A program made the translations under genes and the position numbers. From NCBI GenBank assembly GCA_034698045.1, contig JAQGAU010000004.1, positions 20,714 to 84,713 of the forward strand: DNA of 64,000 nucleotides, written 5' to 3'. The notes beneath the pieces were generated by a model. It was given only the letters and a program-made list of their open reading frames with translations. It did not search any database and was not told the DNA's origin. Position 1 is the stretch's first letter, and each line of letters begins with the position of its first letter. Source of the stretch: Paramacrobiotus richtersi (lineage: Eukaryota; Tardigrada; Eutardigrada; Parachela; Macrobiotidae). Positions 45,641 to 56,270 of this stretch are shown one piece after another.

Positions 45641-45978
45641 GATGATTTTCTGTTGCATACTAGAACACGTCCCTATTGATCTAGCAGCATTCGTTGTACC
45701 GGAAAAACAAGAAAGAGATTGATTTAACTGGACCGCGACATTAACCAGCGGATTAATTTGAGCTCCAATTAAGCTTACAAGTACGCGATAGCGGTAGTTT
45801 ACTCTAAATAAGCATACATTTGCTTTTGCACCCCATGGCTTAAGAACTGGGGGCCGTGAGTTGCATATCTCGCGTTCCGTAAAAAAGTAGCATATGCTGC
45901 AGCCTCATTCGAAGTATCACGAATATAAACACTGTACTTTGTTTGATATGACAACTTTTATACCAGTGCATAGCGAAT

Positions 45979-46437
45979 TTGGCTACGAATGCTTGCGTAA
46001 CGGCCATCGAAGCCACGGATCCAGTTAATGCCCTTATCGATCTGACTACCAGCGGGAACCTCACTTGCGAAAAGCAAATGCGATTCCAAACGCTGCAAGC
46101 GATAATCTTTTTAGAGCATCCGGTGACTGTTTCCAAGCATAATATCACTTGCCCTTTATTCCTGACGCCCTGGACGCATGTCTCGCGCCAATGAGCGTTC
46201 TGCGTGTGCATGCAAGCCCTTTGGCTTATAAACAATGCCAGTTTGATACGCAGGAACTGGAAATTGTTGAAAATCCAAACTGTTACCCCACATTTATTGT
46301 GGCTAACTAATTGGACTATCCCCGGAAGTTCACAAGAATTTGCGAACATTTCTGCTTTGGAGAAAGTCCCAAGGAAGATAAGCGGCAGATTTCTGGCAAC
46401 AACGTAATTTTTAACTTATTTTGCCATTCAGCTAAGC
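45979..46437 (+). pseudogene. broken plus-strand gene fragment, unknown
   Basis: 45979-46194 starts at ATG and reads TDPVNALIDLTTSGNLTCEK and TLQAIIFLEHPVTVSKH. The protein-like reading then moves to another frame reading YHLPFIPDALDACLAPMSV, CQFDTQELEIVENPNCYPTF and, after an in-frame TAA near 46310, RICEHFCFGESPKEDKRQIS to TGA near 46449. Cys residues and the N-x-(S/T) sites suggest a secreted or membrane protein. A 169-codon antisense frame (46349-45840) covers the same DNA, but its peptide looks less natural. The protein family is not recognised. Confidence 0.4.
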
Positions 46438-46449
46438 ATCTGTGCTGAT

Positions 46450-48138
46450 TCTGAGCATATTCACATTGTTCGGCCAGTTTAAACTTGAGATTCTCCTTCA
46501 GATGTGAATTAAGGTCCGTACGTTCGAAAAGGACGGACATCGTCGAATGCAAAATAAGCGGATAGGACCTGTTATGCCTCCTGCAGTGGCATTACAGTAC
46601 ATACTGTTGTCTTTCCTTTTCCAACTCGACATCTAGGTATGTGTAGTATTAAAGCAGACGTTAGGAATTTAGTTAATTTATATTGTTCCGCTGCAGAATG
46701 TTCCGTTATGCGATACAAAAACTTCATAATCATTTCATTAATTTTGGTGTTATTATTCACGTAAGGCTACCAGATACTTTGCGATTCTAGAACACATACA
46801 TACATAGAGATACAACGTCGCTCCGTAATGCGGGCTCAGTTCATTTACGGCAGCAAATCAAGTGGCGATCCCATGAATACATTTTACAATAAACAAATGA
46901 AAAATGCTAAAGTGGCTAGACTAAATTCTTCGTTGCTTATCAAATCAAGATCTGTATAGAACTTTTGTGAATTTTTTCCTTTCACGATTACATTGCTGGC
47001 GCATAAGAACATCTACGCTACATGATCTGAACACAACAATATGAGTCCAACTTATATATATTGAGATTCGTTTAATTTTGACTCGATGTATGCTGTATGC
47101 TCCCAGCACTTAACTAAGTTCGTAAGATACACTGTAGGACATTTAATAAAATTATTACAGGTTCTGTTTCCCGTCTCTAAACACTCGGCTGGAGCAACGT
47201 GCACGACGTTATGCGTTCTGGAATTTGTATGCAGCTGCGCAGACTGTCTTTTGCGGCATCGGTAGCAAGGCTATCAGTAAAGGGGGTATACAACTGCCTT
47301 TTAGATGACAAGAACTACGAAGTTTTGGAAATTGCAACAAAGCCGAGATTCTGATAAAGGCTTGAGCAAAGCGCAGTATTTTGTAACAACGGATATATAT
47401 TAGGAGATTAACTTATCGGCAGGAAGGGGAAAGGAATATGCCGACTGAACAAACTAGAAACATTTCGTATTAAGTTGTTACCAGTTGTCAGTTTGCATTT
47501 CGCGCAATTTAGATAAATTCCACCGAAGGAATACTAAATGACACCAAAAACATAAATTATGTTAAAACTGCAGCGTAAAGTGTGATAATCTCTTAGTGTT
47601 GTATACAAAGAACTTCTTTTACACTCTGATCAAAAACATTAAGCTGCTATTTTTGCATGGTATAGTTAATTCACTGCAGTTTTGCGGTATTATGCATGGG
47701 AATCATTGAAGTTTCAATTGAACATAATATTTAGTATGTGTTTTTTGCGGATATTACATAGTTGGGCATCAGTGCAGTTATCCTCTTGGAACGTCTCCGT
47801 AGAGGAAACCAAAACGTCCACGAATGACGAGGATAAAGGACACTACATATTGTATAATCGGTAGCCCTGCAGACCTAAACTAGACCTTCGGACGAAAGCA
47901 TTGTAACTTTGTAGTAATAAATTTGAGCAATCGCTGCAAACAAACGGCATACGTTATCTTTACGGTTGCGACATTAAAAAGCAGATAAATTATTCCACCC
48001 AGTCGCGAAAAGGTCACAGACAAAAGTTTTCCATTTGCAACGATGACGTACCTGTAATGATGCATGACGTGCCAGAACAACGATGCAAAGGGGGGTCCGC
48101 TCGTACAATAGTGACCGACTTTATGGAAACGGCAGTAG
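46450..48138. other. no gene visible
   Basis: AT-rich DNA with short frames only, about 1.7 kb. Confidence 0.5.
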
Positions 48139-48460
48139 CTAACGTTTCCCGAAGCTTGTAGCTACGTACGTATTATCCAGGCTGTTCCAAAATCTGCGAC
48201 AGAGTTCGGTAATGATCCTGTTAAGGTGATGTTCCTTGTATTTGGCGGAAGTTCGAAAAGTGTCAATGTGGATCAGATGAACCTGAATACAGACGCTGAC
48301 TGCTAGCGCCCATATTCCGGCATTACTAGACAGGTGTTTTCAGTGGTCATCTGATGCAGAATCATTGACCTGGTCAGATGCAGGTCAGAATAACGTGACG
48401 ACTGTTACGCGTAATAAGATTTTGGCTCATGGCGCAAACGAAGAACGAGATCGGTTATAA
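48139..48460 (+). pseudogene. gene fragment with GPS-like motif
   Basis: 48139-48306 reads YVRIIQAVPKSATEFGNDPV then KVMFLVFGGSSKSVNVDQM and stops. A shifted frame, 48302-48460, reads CFQWSSDAESLTWSDAGQNN then VTTVTRNKILAHGANEE. The spacing C-x-x-W, then TWSDAG, then a VTT-x-T-x-N block, then H resembles the GPS autoproteolysis site region (C-x-(Y/F)-W ... W-S-x-x-G-C ... C-x-C-x-H-L-T) of polycystin-1-like proteins and adhesion GPCRs. Most of the Cys residues are missing. I offer GPS/GAIN relic only as a weak hypothesis; the coding character itself is better supported. Confidence 0.3.
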
Positions 48461-49307
48461 GGAGTGGCATTAATGCCAAAATTACTGGATTTTATATTGA
48501 GTAAGTACACTATGTCAGTTTTATTGCTGTCATGGTATAACTATGTGTACATAATTATACCATGTGCATGGTGCTGTTAACATTACGTGCAACTTCATGA
48601 AAGAGTAATTAGTATATGTAATTAGTAGTTAGTTAGTTAGTAGTAATAAGTAATTAGTATATGCACTTTTCCACCAGATCGTCATTGAAATCTCTGAAAT
48701 TAATTCAGAGAGAAACACTCATTATCTTTAACTACATACAAAATTCAGATCTTCTCCTAAACAACATGCCCAGTACCTCCTTCACTTGCCGACAGCTCGT
48801 CCAACCGGTTCTTCAAAAACACCAGTACGTCGTGAATGCTCATGCCATCGATCCAGTTGAGTTCGTTGACGACCATGAAAAATATCCGCTGACCATTTTC
48901 CTGTTCTGAAGTACACTTTCCCCATCTACTTTTGAAGATCATGAGCTCACTTTATACATCGAACTTTATAGGGGACAATAACAACAGTAACTGGACTTTA
49001 TCCTTAAAGCATTATTTTTCTTGTCATTCGTTAGTGTTGAAAATTTGACCGCGAAAGGTATAGCTACAACCTGAAGCTGTATTACTCCTAAACACGTATT
49101 CCATGGCCATACACGAAAAATAAAGCATCTCTCGGCAAAATACATATGTAAAACGCAGTTTTCCTTACAGATTTCAGAAATGTTTCGTTAAAAGAATGTT
49201 TCAGCACGGTTCTGTGACATTTTGTCGGCTGCATGAAGAACCTCACTGCGAAAGTCACTTTCAGCATTCAAGCTTCAACTATCCAATAGATCCGAAATCC
49301 GAATCGG
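48461..49307. other. no supported gene
   Basis: A minus-strand frame at 48942-48757 (FFMVVNELNWIDGMSIHDVL) is protein-like but isolated; the plus-strand frame 48661-48909 overlaps it. The rest is AT-rich. Confidence 0.35.
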
Positions 49308-49535
49308 GTGTATCGAAAACGACAAACGTGGCAACCATGGACGTGGTTAAGGTCGACGGTGGTTCTGGTTTTCTGTGACCTGTGTTGGTCTCTAGTGGCC
49401 GGACCAGTATTACTGGTTCGAACTTCGGAGTTTGTACGCGCCGGTTCTGATCCGCAAAACAACACAATTCGTTACATTACGAAGTCCAAAAGCCCTGTAA
49501 TGATATTAGTGTTTGACTGCATGACTCTGATTCGG
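49308..49535 (+). CDS. exon-like fragment with donor site, unknown
   Basis: The frame reads CDLCWSLVAGPVLLVRTSEF, then GSDPQNNTIRYITKSKSPV and MILVFDCMTLIR, immediately followed by a consensus donor CGG|GTAAGC at 49535/49536. Two hydrophobic stretches suggest a membrane or extracellular beta-rich segment. The 5' boundary is uncertain and the family is not recognised. Confidence 0.3.
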
Positions 49536-50653
49536 GTAAGCGCATGCTAAGCGATTGACGATGAATACGCAGATCTTTGCTGTGAACCTTGCCGGGCTTC
49601 CCAGGTTCCCCGGTGTTGTCAGTACATACAATATAATTATGTCCCATGTTTTTCTTTACCGCCATGCAACGGAATAGTCGGCTTTAGTTATAAGTCCTCT
49701 CTGTGTCTTACCGCTCGTTACACGTGGAGAAAAAAGGATATAGAGCGTTTATTTCCCTATCGGCTGTATTACAATACATAGAGCCGTTACCGTTACCGTA
49801 TGATGTTAACTTCTGTGGCACATAACGTTGAATCGAGAGTACAAACATCTCCAGATTTTCGGCAAACATGGATTTCTATGGGAATAATAGATCCCAGTCA
49901 CCAGCAGATTTTTTTCCAAAACGTAAACCTCGCCGGCGAAGGTCTCTCTTTCGATGCATAAGATGAACAATATTACGGCTCATTCAGCCCACAAAATCCT
50001 GCATAAAACAGAATGCGGAGCAGAAGATGTTAAGCTATGTACAGTACAGTACTTACGAGTATTTTTTGCTATGGTATTTTATCGCTCTTCGTCGTACTGC
50101 TGTTTACATACATCTACCGTATGTTGCCTTTGCGGTAGGTGGGCGTGATATCTTACCCACACCATTGCCTATCGAGATTACCACATTCATATTTTCCGAA
50201 GCCCATCCGCTGACCCCACATTTTACTACACACACTCATGTGTTCTTCTTCCCAGTCGCCGAGTCGCGGCAATGTTAAATCTGCTAATGCCGAATCCCAC
50301 TAGACAACCGTGACGATAGGACTATGGGATGGCGATTATATACATTATGCGCCACATTCGATCGCATGTATCACAGAAAACAGGGATAAAACATCCGAAT
50401 GTCTGGCTTCTGGCTTCCTTTCAAATGGATGAGCCTTAGCACGATCGAAAACGGGCAAATTAATTGGCTTGGAAATGAATGGAATCATATCGCGAATCAT
50501 CAACAGATCGTCAGTTTTCGTATTCCCTGCTACAGTACACTATAACTGCAACTTCAAATTCATGCAAGGAAATAAAGGTGTCGTTGGATTGATCGTGAAC
50601 TTTGTGAACGGATTGATTTAAAGACTCTTCCCATCTTCGTACGTACATGAACG
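49536..50653. other. no supported gene
   Basis: Overlapping short frames (for example 50027-50278 plus) without motifs or splice support. Confidence 0.4.
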
Positions 50654-51372
50654 GACGTTACATCACCTCGCATCTGTGACCTGCAAAACCGTCCAGAAGG
50701 CCCGAATTCTGTCCGCCGTACATTCAGCCTACCCAAAAATTTTTGTTCTCTCTAGCATTTCGCGAACTGCAAAGGAAGCTTTGCAAAGGTCATCCAGGCA
50801 CTTTTGTCGCAGCTCAGGAGACTATCGGTTTCGCTCTGACACTTTTGCCATACGCTATCACATATATAACTGGTGTGAGGGGTTTCGGCAAAATTGTTCG
50901 AAGGAAACCGAAAATTTACTGAGCTTCAGCAAAAGTGCCCGGTGGAAAATGATCATTTAGGTACGTTTGGCAGAATCGCTCTTGAAGCCGACTATCTCGA
51001 GTACCCGGTAAAGGTGTCCGGATGACCTTTGGAGAGCTACCCTTACCGTCTCTTCAGTATCAAAACTGCGAGGTCCATCGTCAAGCATGGCCCGGGAATT
51101 CGTTTATTGTCACTTGGCGAATAATCCGCCTTTTGCGGAGTCGTACAGCAACGAATTCAGTGCAGCTAGTCCAGCCATTTCTTTCCGCGCTCACATTAAC
51201 ATCGACATTCATAGTTTGCGAAATGCGAGGGAGGAAAAATTTGTCGCTGGGCAAATTTACGCCGGACGGAATTTTGGCCCCATGGACGATTTTGCCAGTT
51301 GACAGGCAAAAGGGTCCGCCGGACGGCTTTTCCGGCCAGGCGGATTTGCCGGTCACAGATGTGATGTCCGAT
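50654..51372. mobile_element. GC-rich foldback/MITE-like element
   Basis: The left part (CATCTGTGACCTGCAAAACC at 50668-50687) matches the reverse complement of the right end (CATCTGTGACCGGCAAATCC). ACATCA lies outside both ends. A second inverted match links 50677-50730 (GCAAAACCGTCCA, GAATTCTGTCCGCCGTA) with the reverse complement of 51240-51300 (GCAAAATCGTCCA, AAATTCCGTCCGGCGTA). So the arms are long and internally repeated. The element is similar to 13060-13830. Many CCGGACGG and TTTGCC motifs recur. Open frames inside (for example 51022-51375) come from these repeats. No transposase is recognised and no clear target duplication is visible. Confidence 0.55.
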
Positions 51373-51990
51373 TAAGCGATATCTGTACTGCATATGGTTT
51401 CAGGATTATTGTAACCCAGAGTGTCATACCAGACACTGGAAGCACCCATTTTGACCAAATTTTAATCAAGACAAAATTGACGCGACAGGAAAATCTGACA
51501 GCAGATAACGAGACGCTCAAGTGGCTGGTTATCTGGAGGATAAGATTTTATGCACATTTTGCATTTGAATTATCTACCCGAAACGCCTGGCTGCAAATGA
51601 GCTAACGAGCTATAATCAACGAAATTATAACAGTATGCTAGCTGCATGGCCAACAATCAGAATATTATCTTTCATCTTTGCGGGAAGATCTTTGTATACG
51701 AGATGTCTCAAGTGCCGCGCTGTTTCAAAAGGAGATTTATGTCGTCGGCACGCACGGAAACATCAATAAATCTAGCCATGAAATTTGTCTGAATGCTTGG
51801 CTACAACGGTAAATGACTGCCGTTGCAGCAGTAGCTACTAAAAATTGCCGTTTTCCTGTCGTATTTTCTTTGTGACAAATTGAAAAGGCACTGTTCTGTA
51901 TAGATACTGAATTATGGAAACTAGATTAAAGGTCATGTAATATGCTGCTCTGCTAAGAAGGGCAACAAGGAGTACGTACAGCACTTGTAA
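51373..51990. other. no gene visible
   Basis: AT-rich DNA leading into the ubiquitin relic; nothing supported. Confidence 0.5.
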
Positions 51991-52358
51991 CCTAAAATCA
52001 GAGCAAGTCCATTAACCAAGATATATTATTCTAGCAAGCAAATGGAAGATGGCCGCACTTTCTCCGCGCTCAATATCTACTACACTACCCGCTACCATAT
52101 TATAGAGAAGCACTACGCTTCTTGTGACTCAACGTTTGCGGAATGGCATGCCTGGAAAGACCATCGTCTTGGAAGCTGAACCATCCGATACCGATGCGAG
52201 TCTGAAAACACAGATCCATGGCAAGCTTGGGTTCGCTGCTGACCAGCAGCGTCTCATCTTCGTTGGCAGACAGCTGGATGACGGCAACGCTTATCCAGTT
52301 GCAAGATCCAGAAGCAATTGACTCTAGTACGTTGTTGCGTATAATCATGGCGCATTAG
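51991..52358 (+). pseudogene. tandem polyubiquitin relic
   Basis: Polyubiquitin genes encode head-to-tail 76-residue ubiquitin units. The end of one unit is seen in one frame: KIYYSSKQMEDGRTFSALNI, parallel to the usual LIFAGKQLEDGRTLSDYNI. After about 30 extra bases and a frame change comes STTLLVTQRLRNG, the end of that unit (STLHLVLRLRGG), joined directly to the next unit. That unit has a short start (MPGKT instead of MQIFVKTLTGKT), then IVLEAEPSDT and FAADQQRLIFVGRQLDDG. A final shift near 52284 gives ATLIQLQDPEAIDSSTLLRI and a stop at 52358. Gly-Gly at the junction is Asn-Gly, and several lysines are lost. Two frameshifts, a deletion and an insertion mark it as a dead copy, although the central 52106-52321 frame is open. 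Confidence 0.85.
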
Positions 52359-53663
52359 TACATATGCATAACTGATCATGGGTCAAAATTAGCATGAATG
52401 AACAATACAATGGCTAACTCATAAACGGTAAACAACTGAGGAAGATCCGCAGATGGTCCGACTTCGAAAATAACAGATTAGATCTGCTGTGATTATTAAT
52501 GGAAAAACAGTAACTAATATTAACAAGTTAAATCTGACTCGTAATACACAGATGGCAAACACACCGCGAAACATACAATCACACATTAAGTAATACTCTA
52601 TCGGTGTACCTTTTAACAACTGAATGCGGGAATGTGGGTTTCAGATGGCAGCCATGAACCGTGCGATGCAATTTCATGCAAGAGATCAGCTACTGTGAAA
52701 ACCGGCATTCTGTAAGCTAAGAGCCTTGGATACACTACATGGACACATTCACTATTTAGTTAATGCGAACGAAAATTGGTTTCCCTGCATAAAAAATACT
52801 TATGGATGCAATTATTAATAGGCCAACTCTACACAACGCAGTGCGGTATGCAGAAGAACAGGATCCCCATTTAATGAACTGTGTTTGTTGGATTTGGTAA
52901 GCTCGGGAAGTAAGCAGTATCAGTGCAGTCCAACTATGGGACCGCGGACGTTACACAGGGTTATCAAGCTTCTTTACGTAAAACCAGGGTAAGCAAAACA
53001 ATACGACTGAATTACAGTGTTGTTTTGATGTTTAAGGTGGAACGCAGATGTTGTTCTTTCCATGGCAGTGGTGCGAAAATTTAGGTGTACGTGTACATAT
53101 TGAAACAATGAAATTAAACAAGATTAGTTGTTTGCCGAAATGCAAAAGCCTCCCGATCCCCGTAAAAATACCCGACCTGGGATGTTTCCTTACTGGGCTT
53201 GGAGATCAGGAAAGCTGCAGGTCTGAGAAAAACAAGAACGAGCGAACCGGAAAATATAATAACGAGAAGTAACCACAAATTTTCCAGTACATACCCGTAA
53301 CAGCACGATTCTTGCGGTGTTTAACAATGTCATACCTTTAATAAAACTTCGATTACCGTTGTGCGAATAATGATTGACCAAATCAACTATATGTATACGT
53401 AAAGGCCAAAGTTGTTCACAAGTCGCCGAATGCATGCTGCGAATCGGTTTGTTTATGGCACATGATCAAATGCTGATAATATCTGAAAAATGCGTGAGCA
53501 GACAATCAATCTGGAGGAGACAGTATTATCAGCAATAGTCAAACTATTGGAATATAAAAGAATTTCCAAACACTGCGTAGAGTACGTCACATCGCCTGCT
53601 ACAAATGTACATACTTACTGTAAGCCAGCGCAAAAACGTACCATCCACATACGGAAAAAAAGA
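52359..53663. other. no supported gene
   Basis: The plus-strand frame 53048-53272 (SCLPKCKSLPIPVKIPDLGC, polar tail) and minus-strand frame 53435-53190 overlap; neither is supported. The rest is AT-rich. Confidence 0.4.
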
Positions 53664-53945
53664 TTAAAACCGTCGGTATGTTCGACAGATCATAATTAAA
53701 AAACAGACGCTGGAAACTAATATTGTCAGGCCAATTATCACGGTCCACAGGAGCAGCGCCGACCAGGAAGTTTGCTCCGCGTTCGTTCCCGCTACCAGAT
53801 CCTGGAACCATTAAATTTATCGTCGTCTTCCTCCTGAGCTTTCCGTGGTTTCTTACGCGTTTCCAGCAGATCTGTCAGCCAGCTGGACATCATCACGTTG
53901 ATACATCCGCTCGTGACCACCCTCAGGTAGCCCAGCACACAGGGA
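53664..53945 (-). pseudogene. single-pass membrane protein fragment, frameshifted
   Basis: On the minus strand an acceptor (TTTGCTTTTGCAG) precedes 53945. The first frame (53945-53802) reads VLGYLRVVTSGCINVMMSSW, then LTDLLETRKKPRKAQEEDDD. One base shift near 53805 leads into SWSALLLWTVIIGLTILVSS then VCFLIMICRTYRRF and TAA at 53664. The layout, helix, basic-acidic linker, one strong hydrophobic segment, then a basic end, fits a small single-pass membrane protein. The family is not recognised. Confidence 0.4.
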
Positions 53946-54659
53946 CTGCAAAAGCAAATTTCCGTCAACATTGACCTTTACAATTACTGACTGTCGCGCA
54001 AATATTTCATCAACGTCCCACTCCAACAAAATTTTTATCGACTGGTCCTATTCATAAATCTAAATTGGTACAATCTGCTACACTACGCAAGCCACATTGT
54101 ATGCTTGCTCATATCTAACTGGATGCTAAAAACTGTTAACGAACTCACTTGCGCAATACTTCAGTATCCATCTTGTTGTCAAGCGACACTCTGTGAAACA
54201 ACTAGTTAACCTTTCCGATCACTGAAACAATGAACAATCTTACCGATCAGCCTGATTTCAAAACGACAACAGCTGGTGATTCAGTTTCCACCATATCAAT
54301 ATCAGTAGCAGCTATTGTAGAGTGGCGTAGCTCTCCAATGTACACGAACATTTCGCGCAGCAACGTTGGATTCCGGAAATACGGAAATAAGGAAAAATCT
54401 ATCAATCAGGCGATTTCCACATCAATGAGATCCAGAATCCCCTGAACTTTATCTGAAACGAGACAACCGTATTATTAAGTTGAAACTGGCCAGAGAAGGG
54501 AATAAGATACAAACAAGAAAATTTGGAAAACGCGAATCACCGTGATCATCCCCTAACTGAAAAGCCAGTGCAAGCAGTGTCAGAGACTATGATGATCGTA
54601 AAAACAAACGAGAAGGATAACCTCAGTACATGTACCGAATACGGAATAAAAATTTTTAG
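53946..54659. other. no supported gene
   Basis: The plus-strand frame 54230-54445 (Ser/Thr-rich, ATG-started, 71 codons) is the only candidate and lacks support. Confidence 0.35.
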
Positions 54660-55260
54660 TTCTATGCTTGGAAGACGCGATTATGAAGCATAAAGCACAG
54701 ATTTTAGTTATACCTGATATTGTATCGACTTGGACGATGCCGCACTTCCGCGCCCATAGTCAGAAGTGTGCTATTGCTGCTCAAGTTAAGCGTGTCTTGC
54801 CACGCGGTTTTCCCTCTGCTGGCGATCATTCGACTCTCCTCTTCCGCGTCCCGAGCTAGATCGCCTGTTATGGATGGGTCCTCGTTTTGGTTGATTCAGA
54901 GTCGGTGCCGTGATTCATTCTTCTCTCGTTTTTGTATTTCCATATGGAGTACAGCAGTATTAGCGAGCTGTCTTTCTGGGGTAACTGGCCTGGCAAAGGC
55001 AGATTTTCCCGAAGATTTTGACAGTATCATCAATAAAATCACTGTCGGGTGTATTCATTTCGTTCGAGCGGGAACCACATGAACCGTTGAGAAGGACTCG
55101 CAGAGCTTTTGCATTGGGCAGTCCTTCAATGATTTTACAGAGTATCTGCAAATACCGACTCTGGGCCGAGATGTCCGGATAAAGGACCGTAAAATCAGGG
55201 AATTTCTGCACGATGTTTTACCGGCTGAGTATCGCCTCCGACCAAGATTCTCCACAAATC
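54660..55260 (-). pseudogene. minus-strand gene fragment, unknown
   Basis: 55211-54960 encodes FPDFTVLYPDISAQSRYLQI, CKIIEGLPNAKALRVLLNG and MNTPDSDFIDDTVKIFGK before a stop. Beyond it another frame (about 54965-54715) reads HMEIQKREKNESRHRL, a TGA, then LARDAEEESRMIASRGKTAW and STLLTMGAEVRHRPSRYNI. The first part is leucine-rich in a way seen in leucine-rich-repeat or F-box-linked domains, but I cannot name a family. It lies downstream, on the same strand, of the two acidic-protein pieces and could be part of the same locus. The plus-strand 120-codon frame (54720-55082) is a likely shadow. Confidence 0.35.
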
Positions 55261-55280
55261 CTCGATCAAGTCATATGTAA

Positions 55281-55640
55281 TTGTCTTCTTCGCTAGTCCT
55301 ACATTTCAAATTCATCATCTTCGTGCCTTCGCTTCGCTTGGTCTTGTCGTCTCCAGCTGCCGCATTTTCCTCCACATCTTCCTCGTCCTGGATGAAGTTC
55401 GCTAATTCTGCAGCTGCCAAATCTTCCATCTCTTCCAGACGAAGCGAAGCCTCTTCTGTACAATGTTCGAGGAATCACTGGCGATGGCATCTAGATCTCG
55501 ACTTTTGCGTTCTTTCTCGTCATCGCTATCATCCTCGACAGCACGTATCCTCAGTCGTTTTCGACGATCGTCATCGCTATCATCCTCGACAGCACGTATC
55601 CTCAGTCGTTTCCGACGATTGATCTACAGAAGATGCCTAT
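55281..55640 (-). pseudogene. acidic protein paralog 1, with 17-residue tandem repeat
   Basis: The minus strand encodes two in-frame copies of RRKRLRIRAVEDDSDD, then EKERKSRDLDAIASDSSN. After a frame change it gives FLEHCTEEASLRLEEMEDLA, AAELANFIQDEEDVEENAAAG and DDKTKR, and after a second shift RRHEDDEFEM and TAG. The order and spacing FLxxxxE-AS, DLxAxELANFxxDxEDVxE-AA and KRxHEDD are shared with 56124-55726, so the two are tandem paralogs. RRKRLRIR clusters look like nuclear localisation signals. The function is unknown. Two frameshifts suggest a relic. Confidence 0.5.
55518..55619. repeat. 51-bp tandem duplication
   Basis: Two adjacent 51-bp units (55518-55568, 55569-55619) differ at a single base. 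51 bp is 17 codons, so on the minus strand the duplication keeps the frame. Confidence 0.95.
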
Positions 55641-55725
55641 TACGAATTCAGTTAACAGTCCTTTACACTGTACACTTGAAATGTGAACAATTACGCAACG
55701 TAAATTCAGCAATTGTCAACATTTT

Positions 55726-56124
55726 TTACCGAAACATCGTCAGTCTTAGTGCTAACTTGCCTGCATTCCAAGATCCTCTTTGATGAAGCCATACTATTCT
55801 TCGAGATCCTCCGTCTGGAGTCTCGAATACATCATCCTCGTGCTTTCGCTTGGACTCGTCGTATCCAACTGCCGCATCTTCTTTGACATCTTCGGAATCG
55901 TCCCGGAAGAAGTTCGCTAATTCGGTAGCTACCAAATCTTCCGCTTCCTTCTTTTTGCGGACGTCTCCGTCATCTTCCAGCTCTTCGGCATACGAAGCCT
56001 TTTCCACAAACTGGTCTAGGAATTTCATCATCGTACAGTGACGTAGACGGATCAAGATGAAAGCCACAAAAGTGACAGAAAATATTGCAGTTTCTTCAGA
56101 TACGTTCTCAAAATCTGCTAACAT
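55726..56124 (-). CDS. acidic protein paralog 2
   Basis: A 132-codon minus-strand frame starting at ATG (56124). Residues 1-32 hold a hydrophobic segment (ETAIFSVTFVAFILI) that could be a signal anchor. From about residue 34 the chain is strongly acidic and helical: MKFLDQFVEKASYAEELEDD, KKKEAEDLVATELANFF, DSEDVKEDAAVGYDESKRKH, then EDDVFETPDGGSRR. The middle is paralogous to 55281-55490. The last 30 residues look unnatural, so the true exon may end near GGSRR. No known family is recognised. It could be a disordered nuclear or chromatin-associated protein. Confidence 0.45.
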   Translation of the reverse strand: MLADFENVSEETAIFSVTFVAFILIRLRHCTMMKFLDQFVEKASYAEELEDDGDVRKKKEAEDLVATELANFFRDDSEDVKEDAAVGYDESKRKHEDDVFETPDGGSRRIVWLHQRGSWNAGKLALRLTMFR

Positions 56125-56144
56125 GTGCGCATAATTACTATTTC

Positions 56145-56270
56145 AAAGGAAAAAAATAAAAAAATAAAAACGATCAAGTAAACCAAACAGTCGAAACAAG
56201 CAATCGAAATAATCCAAACAATCGAAAGATCAACGAAAGCATCCAAGTAATCCAAACAATCAATAGGTGA
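56145..56270. repeat. degenerate AATCCAAACAATCGAAA array
   Basis: About five to six imperfect copies of a 14-17 bp unit built on CAAACA(A/G)TCGAA lie just upstream of the acidic paralog 2 start on the minus strand. This may simply be low-complexity 5' DNA. Confidence 0.7.

Noticed and set aside
45840-46349. 169-codon minus-strand frame
   Set aside because: The plus strand over the same DNA has two adjoining frames with much more natural peptides, so this looks like an antisense shadow.
49268-49467. Minus-strand Arg/Thr-rich frames
   Set aside because: They are shadows of the plus-strand exon-like frame that ends at a consensus donor.
51022-51375. 117-codon plus-strand frame and overlapping frames
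   Set aside because: They arise from repeated CCGGACGG/TTTGCC motifs in the GC-rich foldback element.
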